Shown: positions 20,728-30,684, counted from the first letter of the stretch. The stretch is 64,000 bases of DNA from Paracyclopina nana (GCA_019096065.1 JAGUCH010000002.1:5902501-5966500); one strand, 5' to 3'. Notes: generated from the sequence alone by a model not told the origin. Program-made: numbers and translations.

Positions 20728-23700
20728 ATGTCTGACAAGGACAAGAAAGAGGAAAGACCAAAAAGACTTCGAAAACCACCAGGTTGGCTACAAGGTTACG
20801 CAGTTGGAGGGAAGAGAACTTTAGGCCGTGAAGTCAAATACAGGCAGAAATCCCCAAAAAGGCCAGACAAAAGGTGGGGATTTAACGATACTACCATAGA
20901 CAGTTCCAGAGTAGAAATTCGAGAGGACCTAAACAGGTTCAGAGAAAATTCAACGGAATCGTCGGGCAGTATTAGGATCCTGGAAGACTACGAAGACATG
21001 GCGGCAAACACAACTGCGGAAATGGAGGCAGCCATAAAGGAACTAGTCAAAGTATCGCCGGCCACACTGGTGGAGAGGTGGAAGATCGATGCATCAGAGC
21101 ATTACTCGAACCTGGAGTCGATCAAAAAGGAGATCAGCACGGATAAACCAGCGAGAAAACTCAAAATGATTGCACGGAGGGCAAATTCATTGAAAATGGA
21201 GATTGCCATGGAAGCAGCCAGACTACTGGAAGGAATCAAGGGAGAGGACGCCCAAATGATCGCAAAGTTTAAAGCTGAAAGCGTGGAACCTCTCATGAAG
21301 GAAGCCAACGCAGTTGAGTACCTCGCGGAGAAAAACCATAAAAAGAAGGAACAAAAAGAGTTCGAGGAAATGCTCAGGGAGGAAGAAAAGGTTGAAAACA
21401 CTGACGTCACCATGCAAGAGGCCAACCAAGTTGAGGACGATGATGATGAAAACGAAGAGGACTACTTGGTCGATTGGGTCACGGAGCATTACGAGATGAC
21501 CGAGAGAATCAATGACCTCGCAATGGCAGCTAGAAGCGCATCGAAAACTGAGCACGAGGCCTTGGTCGCCAAGGCTCAGGATGCGGAAAACAAGAGAGCA
21601 GAGGCCGAAAAGCAACTGAGGGAGGCGAGGTCGAGAGGAGAAGAGGTCGATTTGCAAGCTGTAGTCACTGAGAAGAGACAGGCTGCGAGCAGCATGGAAT
21701 TCATCAAAAATCCTAGAGGAGGTGCTGCTGGGAGAGGTAGAGGAAGAGGAGGAGCCAGGGGAAAAGCATTCAAGTATCCTGGCGACCCCAATTTTTCAAC
21801 GCCTGCAGGAGCTGGTGCAGAAACCCCAAAGTTTGGAAATTACAGTCAAATCCCAGGAACACCCACATGGCAGCAGTCAGCAAACATCACTAGAGCTGAC
21901 TACAAAGAAAAGTTGACGCTAGAAGAATCGTACCTGGCGAAGGACACGGTGCTGGACGACTGGGAAGACTATGTCTCAAATGAGGTTGACTGGACAGATT
22001 TGTACAACAACAAAAACCTAACCCAGTACTATGACATCACAGCAGCACCAGATGTTGTAAGAGACAACATGAAAGGCTACTTCGATGGAGAAGACCCAGC
22101 AAAATACCGAGCTTTCAAAGAACTCGTCCATGCCAAGATAATAAAAAAGAAAAATTTGGACTGGTTTGACAAAATGGCCACACTAAAGGCATGGACTGGA
22201 GGCCAAGCATACCGGAAGATCGGAAGGTACGATTGCAGCAGACTAGGATTGGTGAAAGCGCTAAAGGCACTGGACGCTCAATACGGTAGCAACCATGGGG
22301 AGGCGGCTGAAATGTTGTCAAAGCAGATGCTACATATGGCAAGAATGCAGCCTGTGGATGTGAAAGCGCCAAACACAATTGGAGACATGGTCAACATCCT
22401 GGAAGAAATGGTCGACCTTAACATAAGATCGGGAAAGAATCCAAAAGATGGAGAGGACCACCTTCTTGGAATGATCAAAATGACACCAGACACGAAACAA
22501 GATTACAACGCTTTCCGGATCGCAAAGTTCCAATCGAAAAATTCGCTGAGGCTGTTTTTCACGTGGGCACGAGAACGAACACAAGAAGGAATGAGCGATA
22601 TGAAGGCCAGAAATACCAGAGAAGCGCTGAGGAGCAAACTGCCATCGGAAAGTCAGGCTGGAAGCTATGGCGGGCAGACCGAGTATGGCAAAAGAACAGG
22701 CCAAAAATACGTCAGATTCTACAACAAGAAAGGAAGGGAGGTGGTCATGGCAGTCGATGAATTGGAATCGTCATACTCAGAGGATGAAGGGAGCGACAAT
22801 GACGATGATGCAGTATTCCTTGGAGCTCACAAACAGAAGGATCCTTGCGTGATCTGTGGCGTGCACGATCACAAAGCATTGAAATGTGAGAGCTGGGAAA
22901 ATTATACCATACCAGACATCAAGAAGAAACTGGTGGGCGCAGGAATCTGCTTCAAATGCATAAGGGGAAAACACACAGTGGAGAATTGCAAGGCAAGAGA
23001 AAATTGCATCAAGTGTGGAGCAAGTGACCATCACAGCAAGCTACATGTGAATAATACAAGGAGATCGTCGGAGGGAGACGTGACCGCGGCATTGCTTGCA
23101 AGCATCGAACAAAGACTAGCGAGACTGCCAGCCCTTGAAAAGAAGTTGGATCAGTTGTCAAAGGAGGCAGTAGGCCTAACTGGAGGTGACCTCGGAAGTC
23201 GCCTGGATGACAAACCGGATGTGATCGCCTTGACAGCAAATGATACGAAGTCATGGAGAACATTGCCAATAGAAATCGCGGCAACCAGTGACTTTGCATC
23301 GTTCCTACCAATAAACATGGTGCTGGACGAAGGATCAAGCTTAACTATCATTGACCCAAAGCTTAAGGATGATTTGGACCTACAAGGAAAGGAAGAGATT
23401 TTGCGAGTCCACGTAGTGGGAGACGGAGACGTCATCAAACGAAAATCACACCAGACTGAGGTTTTCGTGAGAGCCAAAGGAGGCAAAAGGTGGTTCAAAC
23501 TGAGGGCAAAAACATTCGGCCTGCCAGCAGCGATTGAACCAGTGGATCCAAATGACATCAAGGTCAGCTACAAGGAGATAAGCAAAATTAACTTCCCACA
23601 ACCTGTCCCAGGTCCAGTCAGGATGTTGTTGGGCTTCGATAACCTGCACCTAATGAGAAGCATCCAGGACATTTATGTCCACAATGGGCCACTAGTAAGA

Positions 23701-23988
23701 AAAACCCCGTTGGGATGGACGATGCTCTATCACCCCAAGACGGGGGGACACGACGTGGCCATGATGGTTAGCGACTGGGGACAATACAATGCAGGGATGG
23801 CCTTAAAAGATAGCGAGCTGCAATTCATAGTTGATCGGAGCAATGGCATCGAGGCTTTGGGGATTGACAGGGACGAGGCCAGGTCAAAAAGCCTGACACT
23901 GGCAGATGAAATTGCACTAAAAGAAGATGCAAGAATCAATTCATCAAGACGAAAATGGACATTATGTCGTGGACATTGTGTGGATTGA
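20728..23988 (+). CDS. BEL/Pao ORF1: Gag with zinc knuckles and aspartic protease
   Basis: 1086 residues. The N-terminal third is highly charged and helical, with acidic runs and a Gly/Arg-rich stretch (about 331-350, GRGRGRGG). A gag-like helical core follows. Three zinc knuckles occupy about 707-773: CX2CX4HX4C, CX2CX4HX4C and a CX2CX4HX4H variant. The aspartic protease region has hydrophobic-LDEGSS at about 865-870; the usual D-T/S-G is D-E-G here. The reading frame continues through the typical protease-RT linker (KTPLGWTMLY) and stops 62 nt into ORF2. Gag packages RNA into virus-like particles and the protease matures it. Reaching RT requires a +1 frameshift or a separate initiation on ORF2. 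Confidence 0.9.
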   Translation: MSDKDKKEERPKRLRKPPGWLQGYAVGGKRTLGREVKYRQKSPKRPDKRWGFNDTTIDSSRVEIREDLNRFRENSTESSGSIRILEDYEDMAANTTAEMEAAIKELVKVSPATLVERWKIDASEHYSNLESIKKEISTDKPARKLKMIARRANSLKMEIAMEAARLLEGIKGEDAQMIAKFKAESVEPLMKEANAVEYLAEKNHKKKEQKEFEEMLREEEKVENTDVTMQEANQVEDDDDENEEDYLVDWVTEHYEMTERINDLAMAARSASKTEHEALVAKAQDAENKRAEAEKQLREARSRGEEVDLQAVVTEKRQAASSMEFIKNPRGGAAGRGRGRGGARGKAFKYPGDPNFSTPAGAGAETPKFGNYSQIPGTPTWQQSANITRADYKEKLTLEESYLAKDTVLDDWEDYVSNEVDWTDLYNNKNLTQYYDITAAPDVVRDNMKGYFDGEDPAKYRAFKELVHAKIIKKKNLDWFDKMATLKAWTGGQAYRKIGRYDCSRLGLVKALKALDAQYGSNHGEAAEMLSKQMLHMARMQPVDVKAPNTIGDMVNILEEMVDLNIRSGKNPKDGEDHLLGMIKMTPDTKQDYNAFRIAKFQSKNSLRLFFTWARERTQEGMSDMKARNTREALRSKLPSESQAGSYGGQTEYGKRTGQKYVRFYNKKGREVVMAVDELESSYSEDEGSDNDDDAVFLGAHKQKDPCVICGVHDHKALKCESWENYTIPDIKKKLVGAGICFKCIRGKHTVENCKARENCIKCGASDHHSKLHVNNTRRSSEGDVTAALLASIEQRLARLPALEKKLDQLSKEAVGLTGGDLGSRLDDKPDVIALTANDTKSWRTLPIEIAATSDFASFLPINMVLDEGSSLTIIDPKLKDDLDLQGKEEILRVHVVGDGDVIKRKSHQTEVFVRAKGGKRWFKLRAKTFGLPAAIEPVDPNDIKVSYKEISKINFPQPVPGPVRMLLGFDNLHLMRSIQDIYVHNGPLVRKTPLGWTMLYHPKTGGHDVAMMVSDWGQYNAGMALKDSELQFIVDRSNGIEALGIDRDEARSKSLTLADEIALKEDARINSSRRKWTLCRGHCVD

Positions 23989-26900
23989 AGACCCACCTAA
24001 CTTGCCAGAGAACTGGGAGAAAGCAAAGAGGATCCAAGCTGGTATAGATATGACACACAAAGCCGACAAAGAAGTCCATGAAGCCGTCACAAAGACAATG
24101 AAGGAATATCTGGAAAAGGACATTATTGAAAAAGTCCCAATAAAAGATCAGAAGTCCGGCTTTTGGCTAACATTTTTCTGTGTGGCAAAGAGGTCGAGTT
24201 TGACCACAAAATTTCGATTCGTCTATAACGCAGCACAAAAGTTTGATGGAGTGAGCATTAATGACTGCCAGTACACGGGACCCAATTTTCTAGAGGACAT
24301 ATTTGACGTGCTATTGAAGTTCAGATTTGGTGAAGTTGCAGTGGCAGCAGACATCGAAAAAATGTACCTCATGATTGGAGTACCGCCGAAGGACAGAAAA
24401 TACCTGCGCATATGGGTTTTTGGGGAGGCATACCAGTTCAAAAGGTGGCCCTTCGGACTTAGGGCAGCTCCAAGCGTAGCCAACTTTGTGGTCAAGCACC
24501 ACTTGAATAAGTTTGGCACAAAAGAGCTCAGAGAGCACATCCAAATCTATATGGACGACATGTTGGTGGCCTTCCCAGATGAAGAGACCGCAATCAGGGT
24601 CACCAAGGAGGCCACGGAATTGCTGGAGAAGTGCGGAATGAAATTGAGGAAATTCGTGTCAAACTCAAGGGCAGTGATGGATAGCATACCACTGGAGTTC
24701 CAAGAAAAATCCTTAACCCTTGAAGGAAGCGAAGGAGGCCAAGTGCTACACTCAACACTTGGCATAAGCTGGGACACAGAGAAGGATTTGCTGGGTTACA
24801 AGTTCGTCAAACCAGACCTGCAGAAAATATCAAAAAGAACAATACTGGCAGAGCTTCACAAAGTATTCGACCCACTAGGAATTCTTGCTCCATTCATGAT
24901 ATTTGGGAGAGAAAGCTTTCAATGGATCTGCATGGCAGAAAAGGAAGTGAAGATCAAGTGGGACTCTGACCTCACAAAGATCGACAATGAATTGGTGAAG
25001 AAAGCACTCAAAAGATTCGAAAAATGGGTTGGCCAGCTAGAAGACGCATCCAAAGTGAGCTACCCTCGGAAGGTAGCCACCCAGATCGAGGGCTGTGAAC
25101 TCCATTTCTCCAGTGATGGATCAGACATAGGATTCGGCTGCACGGTCAACGTGGATGACGGAAAAGGCAACTTCAACATACTCACGACGAAGGCCAAATT
25201 ACAAAAACCAAAGAAGCACACGATACCAAAAGTAGAACTTGCAGGAGCATTGATGTCAGCAAGGCTGTCGAATAGATTGAGGGAAATGTTCAAGATCAAG
25301 AGAGAACACATCCACTACTGGGTGGACAACAAGCCAGTGATATGCTGGATAAGAAAGCCAGGCGTGGAAAGAGAGGTCTTCATAAGAAATAGAACGATCG
25401 AAATCAGCGACACTACAGAACTCGAAAAGTGGAATTACATCAACACACTGGACAATCCAAGTGACCTCGCCTCACGAGGATGCACAATAGCAGAGCTACT
25501 GAAGGATGAAAAGTACTGGAAAGGACCAGACTTTTGGAGGAAAGAAAAATCCGAATGGCCTAAGTACGAGTTGGAGGTCACTGAGGACGAACTAGCTGGA
25601 AGCATTGATAAGATCTTTTTAACGGGCCTCGGACGCCCAGTCAACATCAAAAGCGACCAGAAAGGCAACATCCTGGAACACAAGGTCAAGCTGAACAAAG
25701 AAGTAGGAATAGCAAGAGCGAGACAGGTGTTCAAAAGGATGCAAAAACTGAAGTTGAAGGAAAACGCATACAGATGGCCAATATTAGTGAGAGGAATCAC
25801 CCGAGTCAAAAATTTGCCTCAGACGGATGATTCACTACCACTGGACATCATCGCAGAAACAGTGACAGAGCTCGTAATTTTGGGCCAGTGGCGAACATTA
25901 GAGTCAGAAATCACTAACTACGAAAAAACGGGAAATTGGCAATCGAAGGAAATAAGAAAGTACAACCCAGTCTTTGACGAAGATGGAGTACTGAGACTAT
26001 TCACGAGGAACGCGAAGCAAAAGGATCTACCACAGAGCAGGATATTCCCAATCTGGATGGAAAAGTCATGGGTCTTCACGCTGATTGTCTGGAGAATACA
26101 CGTCACAAATGGACACCTAGCAGCGGATCAACTTTGGCTAAAGCTGACAGAAACATTTGGAGGACCAAATGTGCGAAAATTGGCCAAAAAGATAAGTGCA
26201 CAGTGCCCGCAGTGTACACGCTGGAGGTCTAAGATGCTAACGCAGTTGATGGGCCCAGCGCCAGATCTTGAGTTGGAAAATATCAAGCCGTGCAGCAAAG
26301 TAGCGGTAGACTTCACAGGCTTCTATCACGTAGAGCTGAAAGGACAAAAGCTCAAGGCTTACGTACTGGTTACAGTGTGCATACAAACGAAGGTAGTAAC
26401 ACTGGAAACCACAATGGGCAGAAGCTCAGAAGACCTAGTGCTAGCATTCCAAAGACTCACTGCAAGAAGAGGACCAATAAATGTCATCTACAGTGACAAT
26501 GAAGGATCATTTGAAAAAGTTGGCGTGAAGATCAACAGGCTTCCGGAGAAAAGAAAGAAAGACAGACAAGAAGTAGTTGACTGGAAAAAGGTACAACTAA
26601 CCGTGAGCGACAAAGTGAGAGAATGGTACTTCAACCCGCCAAGAGACCATGAAGCGAACGGTCTCGTGGAAAGTCACGTCAAACTTGTTAAGCGAGCCTT
26701 GGAAGCTTGCGAACATGGGACGTATGACTACGAAGTATTCCGGACGATGGTGTCTATGGCAGAGGACAGACTCAACAGTAAACCATTAGCAATCCTGAAA
26801 GGAAAAGAGGGGTATGAAGTAATAACCCCAAATCACCTAATCACAGGAAGAACGGGGGAGTCAGTATTCATGGAGGTCGCAGCCCAGTTCTCAGACACGC

Positions 26901-27214
26901 TCAGAAAACTGGCGGACCACATTACGAAGATGAACAAAATGGATTTCTATCTGCAAACAATGCACGTCAGAGCAAAATGGCACAACGAAAAAGAAAATCT
27001 ACACGTGGGAGACAGAGTGGTTGTCGCCACCGAAGAAATGAAAAAACATCGACCTCGATGGGAGGTTGCAACAGTCGAGAAAATATTGCTTGGTGGAAAA
27101 GTTAGAACAGCGATGGTGAGAACAGTCAAACATGGGCTTCTAGAAAGAGGCATAAGGCAGCTGGCCTTGTGCCAAAATCTACCACTGATCAATGATGAAG
27201 ACCAAGACCAATGA
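23927..27214 (+). CDS. BEL/Pao ORF2: reverse transcriptase, RNase H, integrase
   Basis: 1095 residues. RT shows VAADIEKMY, the WPFGLRAAPSVAN block and the catalytic YMDD box near residue 207. RNase H shows SSDGS, KVELAGAL and YWVDNK acidic motifs (about 395-470). Integrase has a zinc-binding HX3H...CX2C module (about 725-765) and a DDE triad in VAVDFTG, YSDNEGSF and LVESHV (about 795, 857, 913). The BEL-type C-terminal domain ends the protein. The first ATG follows an in-frame TAA by 6 nt inside the ORF1 3' end, so ORF2 lies +1 relative to ORF1. It is fully open, as expected of a recent and possibly active insertion. Confidence 0.93.
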   Translation: MQESIHQDENGHYVVDIVWIEDPPNLPENWEKAKRIQAGIDMTHKADKEVHEAVTKTMKEYLEKDIIEKVPIKDQKSGFWLTFFCVAKRSSLTTKFRFVYNAAQKFDGVSINDCQYTGPNFLEDIFDVLLKFRFGEVAVAADIEKMYLMIGVPPKDRKYLRIWVFGEAYQFKRWPFGLRAAPSVANFVVKHHLNKFGTKELREHIQIYMDDMLVAFPDEETAIRVTKEATELLEKCGMKLRKFVSNSRAVMDSIPLEFQEKSLTLEGSEGGQVLHSTLGISWDTEKDLLGYKFVKPDLQKISKRTILAELHKVFDPLGILAPFMIFGRESFQWICMAEKEVKIKWDSDLTKIDNELVKKALKRFEKWVGQLEDASKVSYPRKVATQIEGCELHFSSDGSDIGFGCTVNVDDGKGNFNILTTKAKLQKPKKHTIPKVELAGALMSARLSNRLREMFKIKREHIHYWVDNKPVICWIRKPGVEREVFIRNRTIEISDTTELEKWNYINTLDNPSDLASRGCTIAELLKDEKYWKGPDFWRKEKSEWPKYELEVTEDELAGSIDKIFLTGLGRPVNIKSDQKGNILEHKVKLNKEVGIARARQVFKRMQKLKLKENAYRWPILVRGITRVKNLPQTDDSLPLDIIAETVTELVILGQWRTLESEITNYEKTGNWQSKEIRKYNPVFDEDGVLRLFTRNAKQKDLPQSRIFPIWMEKSWVFTLIVWRIHVTNGHLAADQLWLKLTETFGGPNVRKLAKKISAQCPQCTRWRSKMLTQLMGPAPDLELENIKPCSKVAVDFTGFYHVELKGQKLKAYVLVTVCIQTKVVTLETTMGRSSEDLVLAFQRLTARRGPINVIYSDNEGSFEKVGVKINRLPEKRKKDRQEVVDWKKVQLTVSDKVREWYFNPPRDHEANGLVESHVKLVKRALEACEHGTYDYEVFRTMVSMAEDRLNSKPLAILKGKEGYEVITPNHLITGRTGESVFMEVAAQFSDTLRKLADHITKMNKMDFYLQTMHVRAKWHNEKENLHVGDRVVVATEEMKKHRPRWEVATVEKILLGGKVRTAMVRTVKHGLLERGIRQLALCQNLPLINDEDQDQ

Positions 27215-30200
27215 ATTAAAATCACCTCGCAACGATTCTAACGAACAACGAAACCAAGCAATAAACAATAATCACGCAACCCACAACACGAAACCGGAAA
27301 TTACGAAAGAAAACAAAAAACTCGCCAAATCACAACTCGTTAAAGATCAACCGCCAAAATTGATAGAAGAGAATTCGACCTCGCTGAGGTCATTTTTCGT
27401 CGACTCCCACCGCCGAGAACGACTAATTACAACGATTGTGAGTAAAGTAACCGAATCCACGACTAAAATAAAACTATTCCTACGTAAAATACTAGACAAT
27501 ATATCAAGAGTGGCCTGGGAAGTTCTATTGGTCAACGAAATGCCGTCAGGACGCGATCGTCGAGGCCGAAGCAGAAGCAAGTCTAAGGAACGAGACGCGA
27601 GGAAATTGATCGATCGATCGAGGTCGAGGGATGTACAGAAGGAAGAAGAACGAAGACGGGAGGCCGAACGAAGGGAAAAAGAACGGCAAATAATCGAAAA
27701 CACCAATAAGCGCAGCAGGGAAAAAAGCGCTTCCACTTCACACGAGGCAAGAACGCCTAAGCTGGAGCGATCAAGCCCTGGACGCTTGACGCCCAAGCTC
27801 AAGGCACGACTCGGGCCAAGGCTGGCCTCGGACAGCAGCCAAGAAGAAAGCAGCCCAAGAACTTCGAACCAGCCTCCAGACCCACCATTGGAAGAAGTCA
27901 TCCGCCGATGGCAGGAAAGAACCGGGGCGAGAATCATAATTTACGACGACTACAACACTGACGAAATCAGGGATCTCTTCGAAAGGTACTATCATGACCC
28001 AGGAACAATAATTCTAGGTAGCACGCTCAATTTCGGGCCGAGGAACGAAGTACTGTACATGCCGAATAGCAACAGAAAAAAGGCCCAGAAAATTGACCTC
28101 CTGAAAGCGATGATTAGAGCGATAATGCTATACCATGGAGTGCCACCGAATGAAGCAATGTTGATATCACACGGTGCGCAGTACATCAGGGCAGTCGACA
28201 AGTTTGGGAAATTTCCCCCGAGACAAGTACTAGAAGACGAAGAGAGGCTCCAATTTTTGGCAGCAAGACAAATTCTCGAGCAGGAAGCGATGGGGTCTAT
28301 GGAATCAGGCTTGGAAGTCAGGGACCTTTTCAAAGCGATTGAGAACGGGAAAGGAATGGCACCGATGCCAGAAATTGCCAAAGTCTTAAACGATGGGCCA
28401 AATTCAAACACGCTTTACTTGAGAAGGACGGCGAATGTCTTGACAAACGAAGACGTAAAGCAACTGGCGGCAGTCAAAAAGGGGTTCAGAATATGGACCA
28501 GAGAAAGCCTCCAGGAAGCGTTGGACTGGCTAAAAGAGGCGTGTAGAATGGAAGGAAAAAACATGAAAATGGTACACATCGAAGATAAAGAACAACAAAC
28601 ACCAGAAGAAATGATGCCTGTCAGGGAAAAGGTGGTAATAAAAACCATCGAAAAGATCGTCGAGGTTCAAAAGGCATCAGATCACGGACATCTGAGCCCA
28701 GAACCAATGGAAGTAGAAGCAGGACCATCAACAAGATCGACAAGAAAGACATCATCAACCTCAACAAGCTCAGTCAACTATATTCCCGCTGGAGCAGAAG
28801 ACGAGTATTACGAAAAAACCCCAGGAGAAGATATGATATACGTACCAAAGAGACGGTCAAGGTCAAGCTCGAGAGGCAAGGTCGACTTCAAACCACCAAT
28901 GGAGGATGAAAAGAAGCCTAGGCTGACATCGAAGCATTGCCCAGACATTGAATTCGGCATGCTAATTGGAGCAGCTGAGTCGGAACGATATGGGAAAAAG
29001 AAATGTAAAATTCACCTATGCCAATCAACAAACCCGTTCACCAAGGACGAATGCGTCAACAGGCAAGAAAACATTTTTCCCCCACTCACTGTAAAAGACG
29101 CTCTTAGAAATGCCACGATGGCCAAAGGAACAAAATACGATCTGTTTGACCAAAAGAAAAGAGTCACATATATACTCGGAAGAACCAATGATGCGAAGAA
29201 CGAATACTGCTCTGAGCACTGGGAGGAAATTGAAGCTAAACTGGAAGAGAAAGGCTTTTTCAAGGAGATAATGGATACGAGAGTCATGACAATAGACACG
29301 GAAGGGATGTCTGAAAAATATAAGAATGCCTACATCGAAGGACAAGAAATAACAGTCGGAGAACATCGCGATATATTCGCATACGCGCATTTTGGGGCCA
29401 CAAATGGAATCGCGCTAGGAGTAAGAGTAATGTTCGTGGGCTACAAAGTCTTAGGAAAAGAAATCCCACAAAGAGTAAAGGATCTATTGAAAGACAAACG
29501 AGTATGCAAGGTGCAGTTTGGCATCGACTCTGACCTACGAAAATTTGCGAGGGTGGGAGCAAGAGTCATCAACTGGGTAGACGCTCAACACCTAGTAATG
29601 CTACTCGACCCGCAGATGAGTTCAATAAACCCAAAGTCAGGGAAAGACGGAGCCCTGACAATTATGGGAGTCGAGAACAAGATCCAAAAAGTGGACTATA
29701 GAGTCGAGCACAGAGCGATCGACGTCGACAAATACGAAGAAAAGATATTGTACTACGATAGACAGGATCTGTTCACACCACTGGCTTGCCTGGAAATGGT
29801 GGCAGCGTGCTCAGTCATGAGAGTGGGAGGAGATGAAAAGGCTGATTGTAGAGGCTATATGATGTTCTGGCTTGCACAATTGAGAGACAGACCATTCAAG
29901 TTTGGAGGTCAAGCCATACGAGTCTACGAAGGTCTCCTAGAGAGCCATGGACGCCCTCGGGGGACAAAAGTAGACGATGGCCTGCAAGGACTCAAGTATA
30001 CAAACGTAAAATATAATACCGAGAAGACAGTGGTTGAAAACTTCCGAGACTTTGACAAGGAATTCCAATTGCAAAAGTGGTATCTGAAGGCCGAAGAAAA
30101 GGAAAAAGTCCAGGAGCTGGAGACAGACATGGTGAGCTACTTGGAAGACTGGCACGCCCCAGGAGTAGTCCACGAGGCTATCGAGCGAGCAATGGCTGTT

Positions 30201-30560
30201 CCAGAGTCACTTGAGCAAGGAATGAGGCTAGAAACGCCTCATCCTTGTCGAAAGTGCGGAAGAAACGATCACAAGGAAAAAGATTGCGATGAGAAAATGC
30301 ACTGCTTGAACTGTTTCAGCTCACAACACAAAACAGATGCGTGCACTTACTACACAGTCAGGTGCACACTTTGCGGGGACTTTGGTCACTCGCAACAGAT
30401 GCACATGTCAAGAGACCTGGTCCAGCTACACGTGAAGAAAAGAATAGTAGCATACAGGCATGCGATTGGAGCTGTCACATTGGATAGAAACGCGAAATTC
30501 AAGGCAGTTCGCGAGAGGGATGGAATGTCGCTAAGAAGGATCGACAAGCACCGAAAGTGA
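27192..30560 (+). CDS. BEL/Pao ORF3: DEDDy exonuclease-like protein with zinc knuckles
   Basis: 1122 residues. Residues 1-230 are basic with RS and R/E-rich stretches; 230-440 form a mixed alpha/beta region I do not recognise; 440-600 are low complexity. A C-terminal part resembles an RNase D-type 3'-5' exonuclease. Exo I is MTIDTEG (D702, E704), Exo II is FGIDSDLRKF (D781) and Exo III is YDRQDLFTPL (Y855, D859). Order, spacing of about 78 residues and the YxxxD pattern fit the DEDDy class. Three zinc knuckles follow (about 1019-1071: CCHC, CCHC, CCHH). No signal peptide or transmembrane span was seen, so it is not env. The start overlaps ORF2 by 23 nt. Exonuclease activity and role are inferred from motifs only. 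Confidence 0.85.
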   Translation: MMKTKTNELKSPRNDSNEQRNQAINNNHATHNTKPEITKENKKLAKSQLVKDQPPKLIEENSTSLRSFFVDSHRRERLITTIVSKVTESTTKIKLFLRKILDNISRVAWEVLLVNEMPSGRDRRGRSRSKSKERDARKLIDRSRSRDVQKEEERRREAERREKERQIIENTNKRSREKSASTSHEARTPKLERSSPGRLTPKLKARLGPRLASDSSQEESSPRTSNQPPDPPLEEVIRRWQERTGARIIIYDDYNTDEIRDLFERYYHDPGTIILGSTLNFGPRNEVLYMPNSNRKKAQKIDLLKAMIRAIMLYHGVPPNEAMLISHGAQYIRAVDKFGKFPPRQVLEDEERLQFLAARQILEQEAMGSMESGLEVRDLFKAIENGKGMAPMPEIAKVLNDGPNSNTLYLRRTANVLTNEDVKQLAAVKKGFRIWTRESLQEALDWLKEACRMEGKNMKMVHIEDKEQQTPEEMMPVREKVVIKTIEKIVEVQKASDHGHLSPEPMEVEAGPSTRSTRKTSSTSTSSVNYIPAGAEDEYYEKTPGEDMIYVPKRRSRSSSRGKVDFKPPMEDEKKPRLTSKHCPDIEFGMLIGAAESERYGKKKCKIHLCQSTNPFTKDECVNRQENIFPPLTVKDALRNATMAKGTKYDLFDQKKRVTYILGRTNDAKNEYCSEHWEEIEAKLEEKGFFKEIMDTRVMTIDTEGMSEKYKNAYIEGQEITVGEHRDIFAYAHFGATNGIALGVRVMFVGYKVLGKEIPQRVKDLLKDKRVCKVQFGIDSDLRKFARVGARVINWVDAQHLVMLLDPQMSSINPKSGKDGALTIMGVENKIQKVDYRVEHRAIDVDKYEEKILYYDRQDLFTPLACLEMVAACSVMRVGGDEKADCRGYMMFWLAQLRDRPFKFGGQAIRVYEGLLESHGRPRGTKVDDGLQGLKYTNVKYNTEKTVVENFRDFDKEFQLQKWYLKAEEKEKVQELETDMVSYLEDWHAPGVVHEAIERAMAVPESLEQGMRLETPHPCRKCGRNDHKEKDCDEKMHCLNCFSSQHKTDACTYYTVRCTLCGDFGHSQQMHMSRDLVQLHVKKRIVAYRHAIGAVTLDRNAKFKAVRERDGMSLRRIDKHRK

Positions 30561-30684
30561 TGGGAGAAGCAAGAAAGGCAGAGGGAGATACTCCTCTTAA
30601 GAAGAAAATTCATTGTACATAATTAAATCGTTAAATTCATTAGTATGATCATTATCGCTCAGCTAGCTAAGTTGCGACGGTCGC

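Noticed and set aside
27192-30560. ORF3 as an envelope gene of an endogenous retrovirus
   Set aside because: There is no signal peptide, furin site followed by a fusion peptide, or transmembrane anchor; the motifs are nuclease-like and zinc-knuckle.
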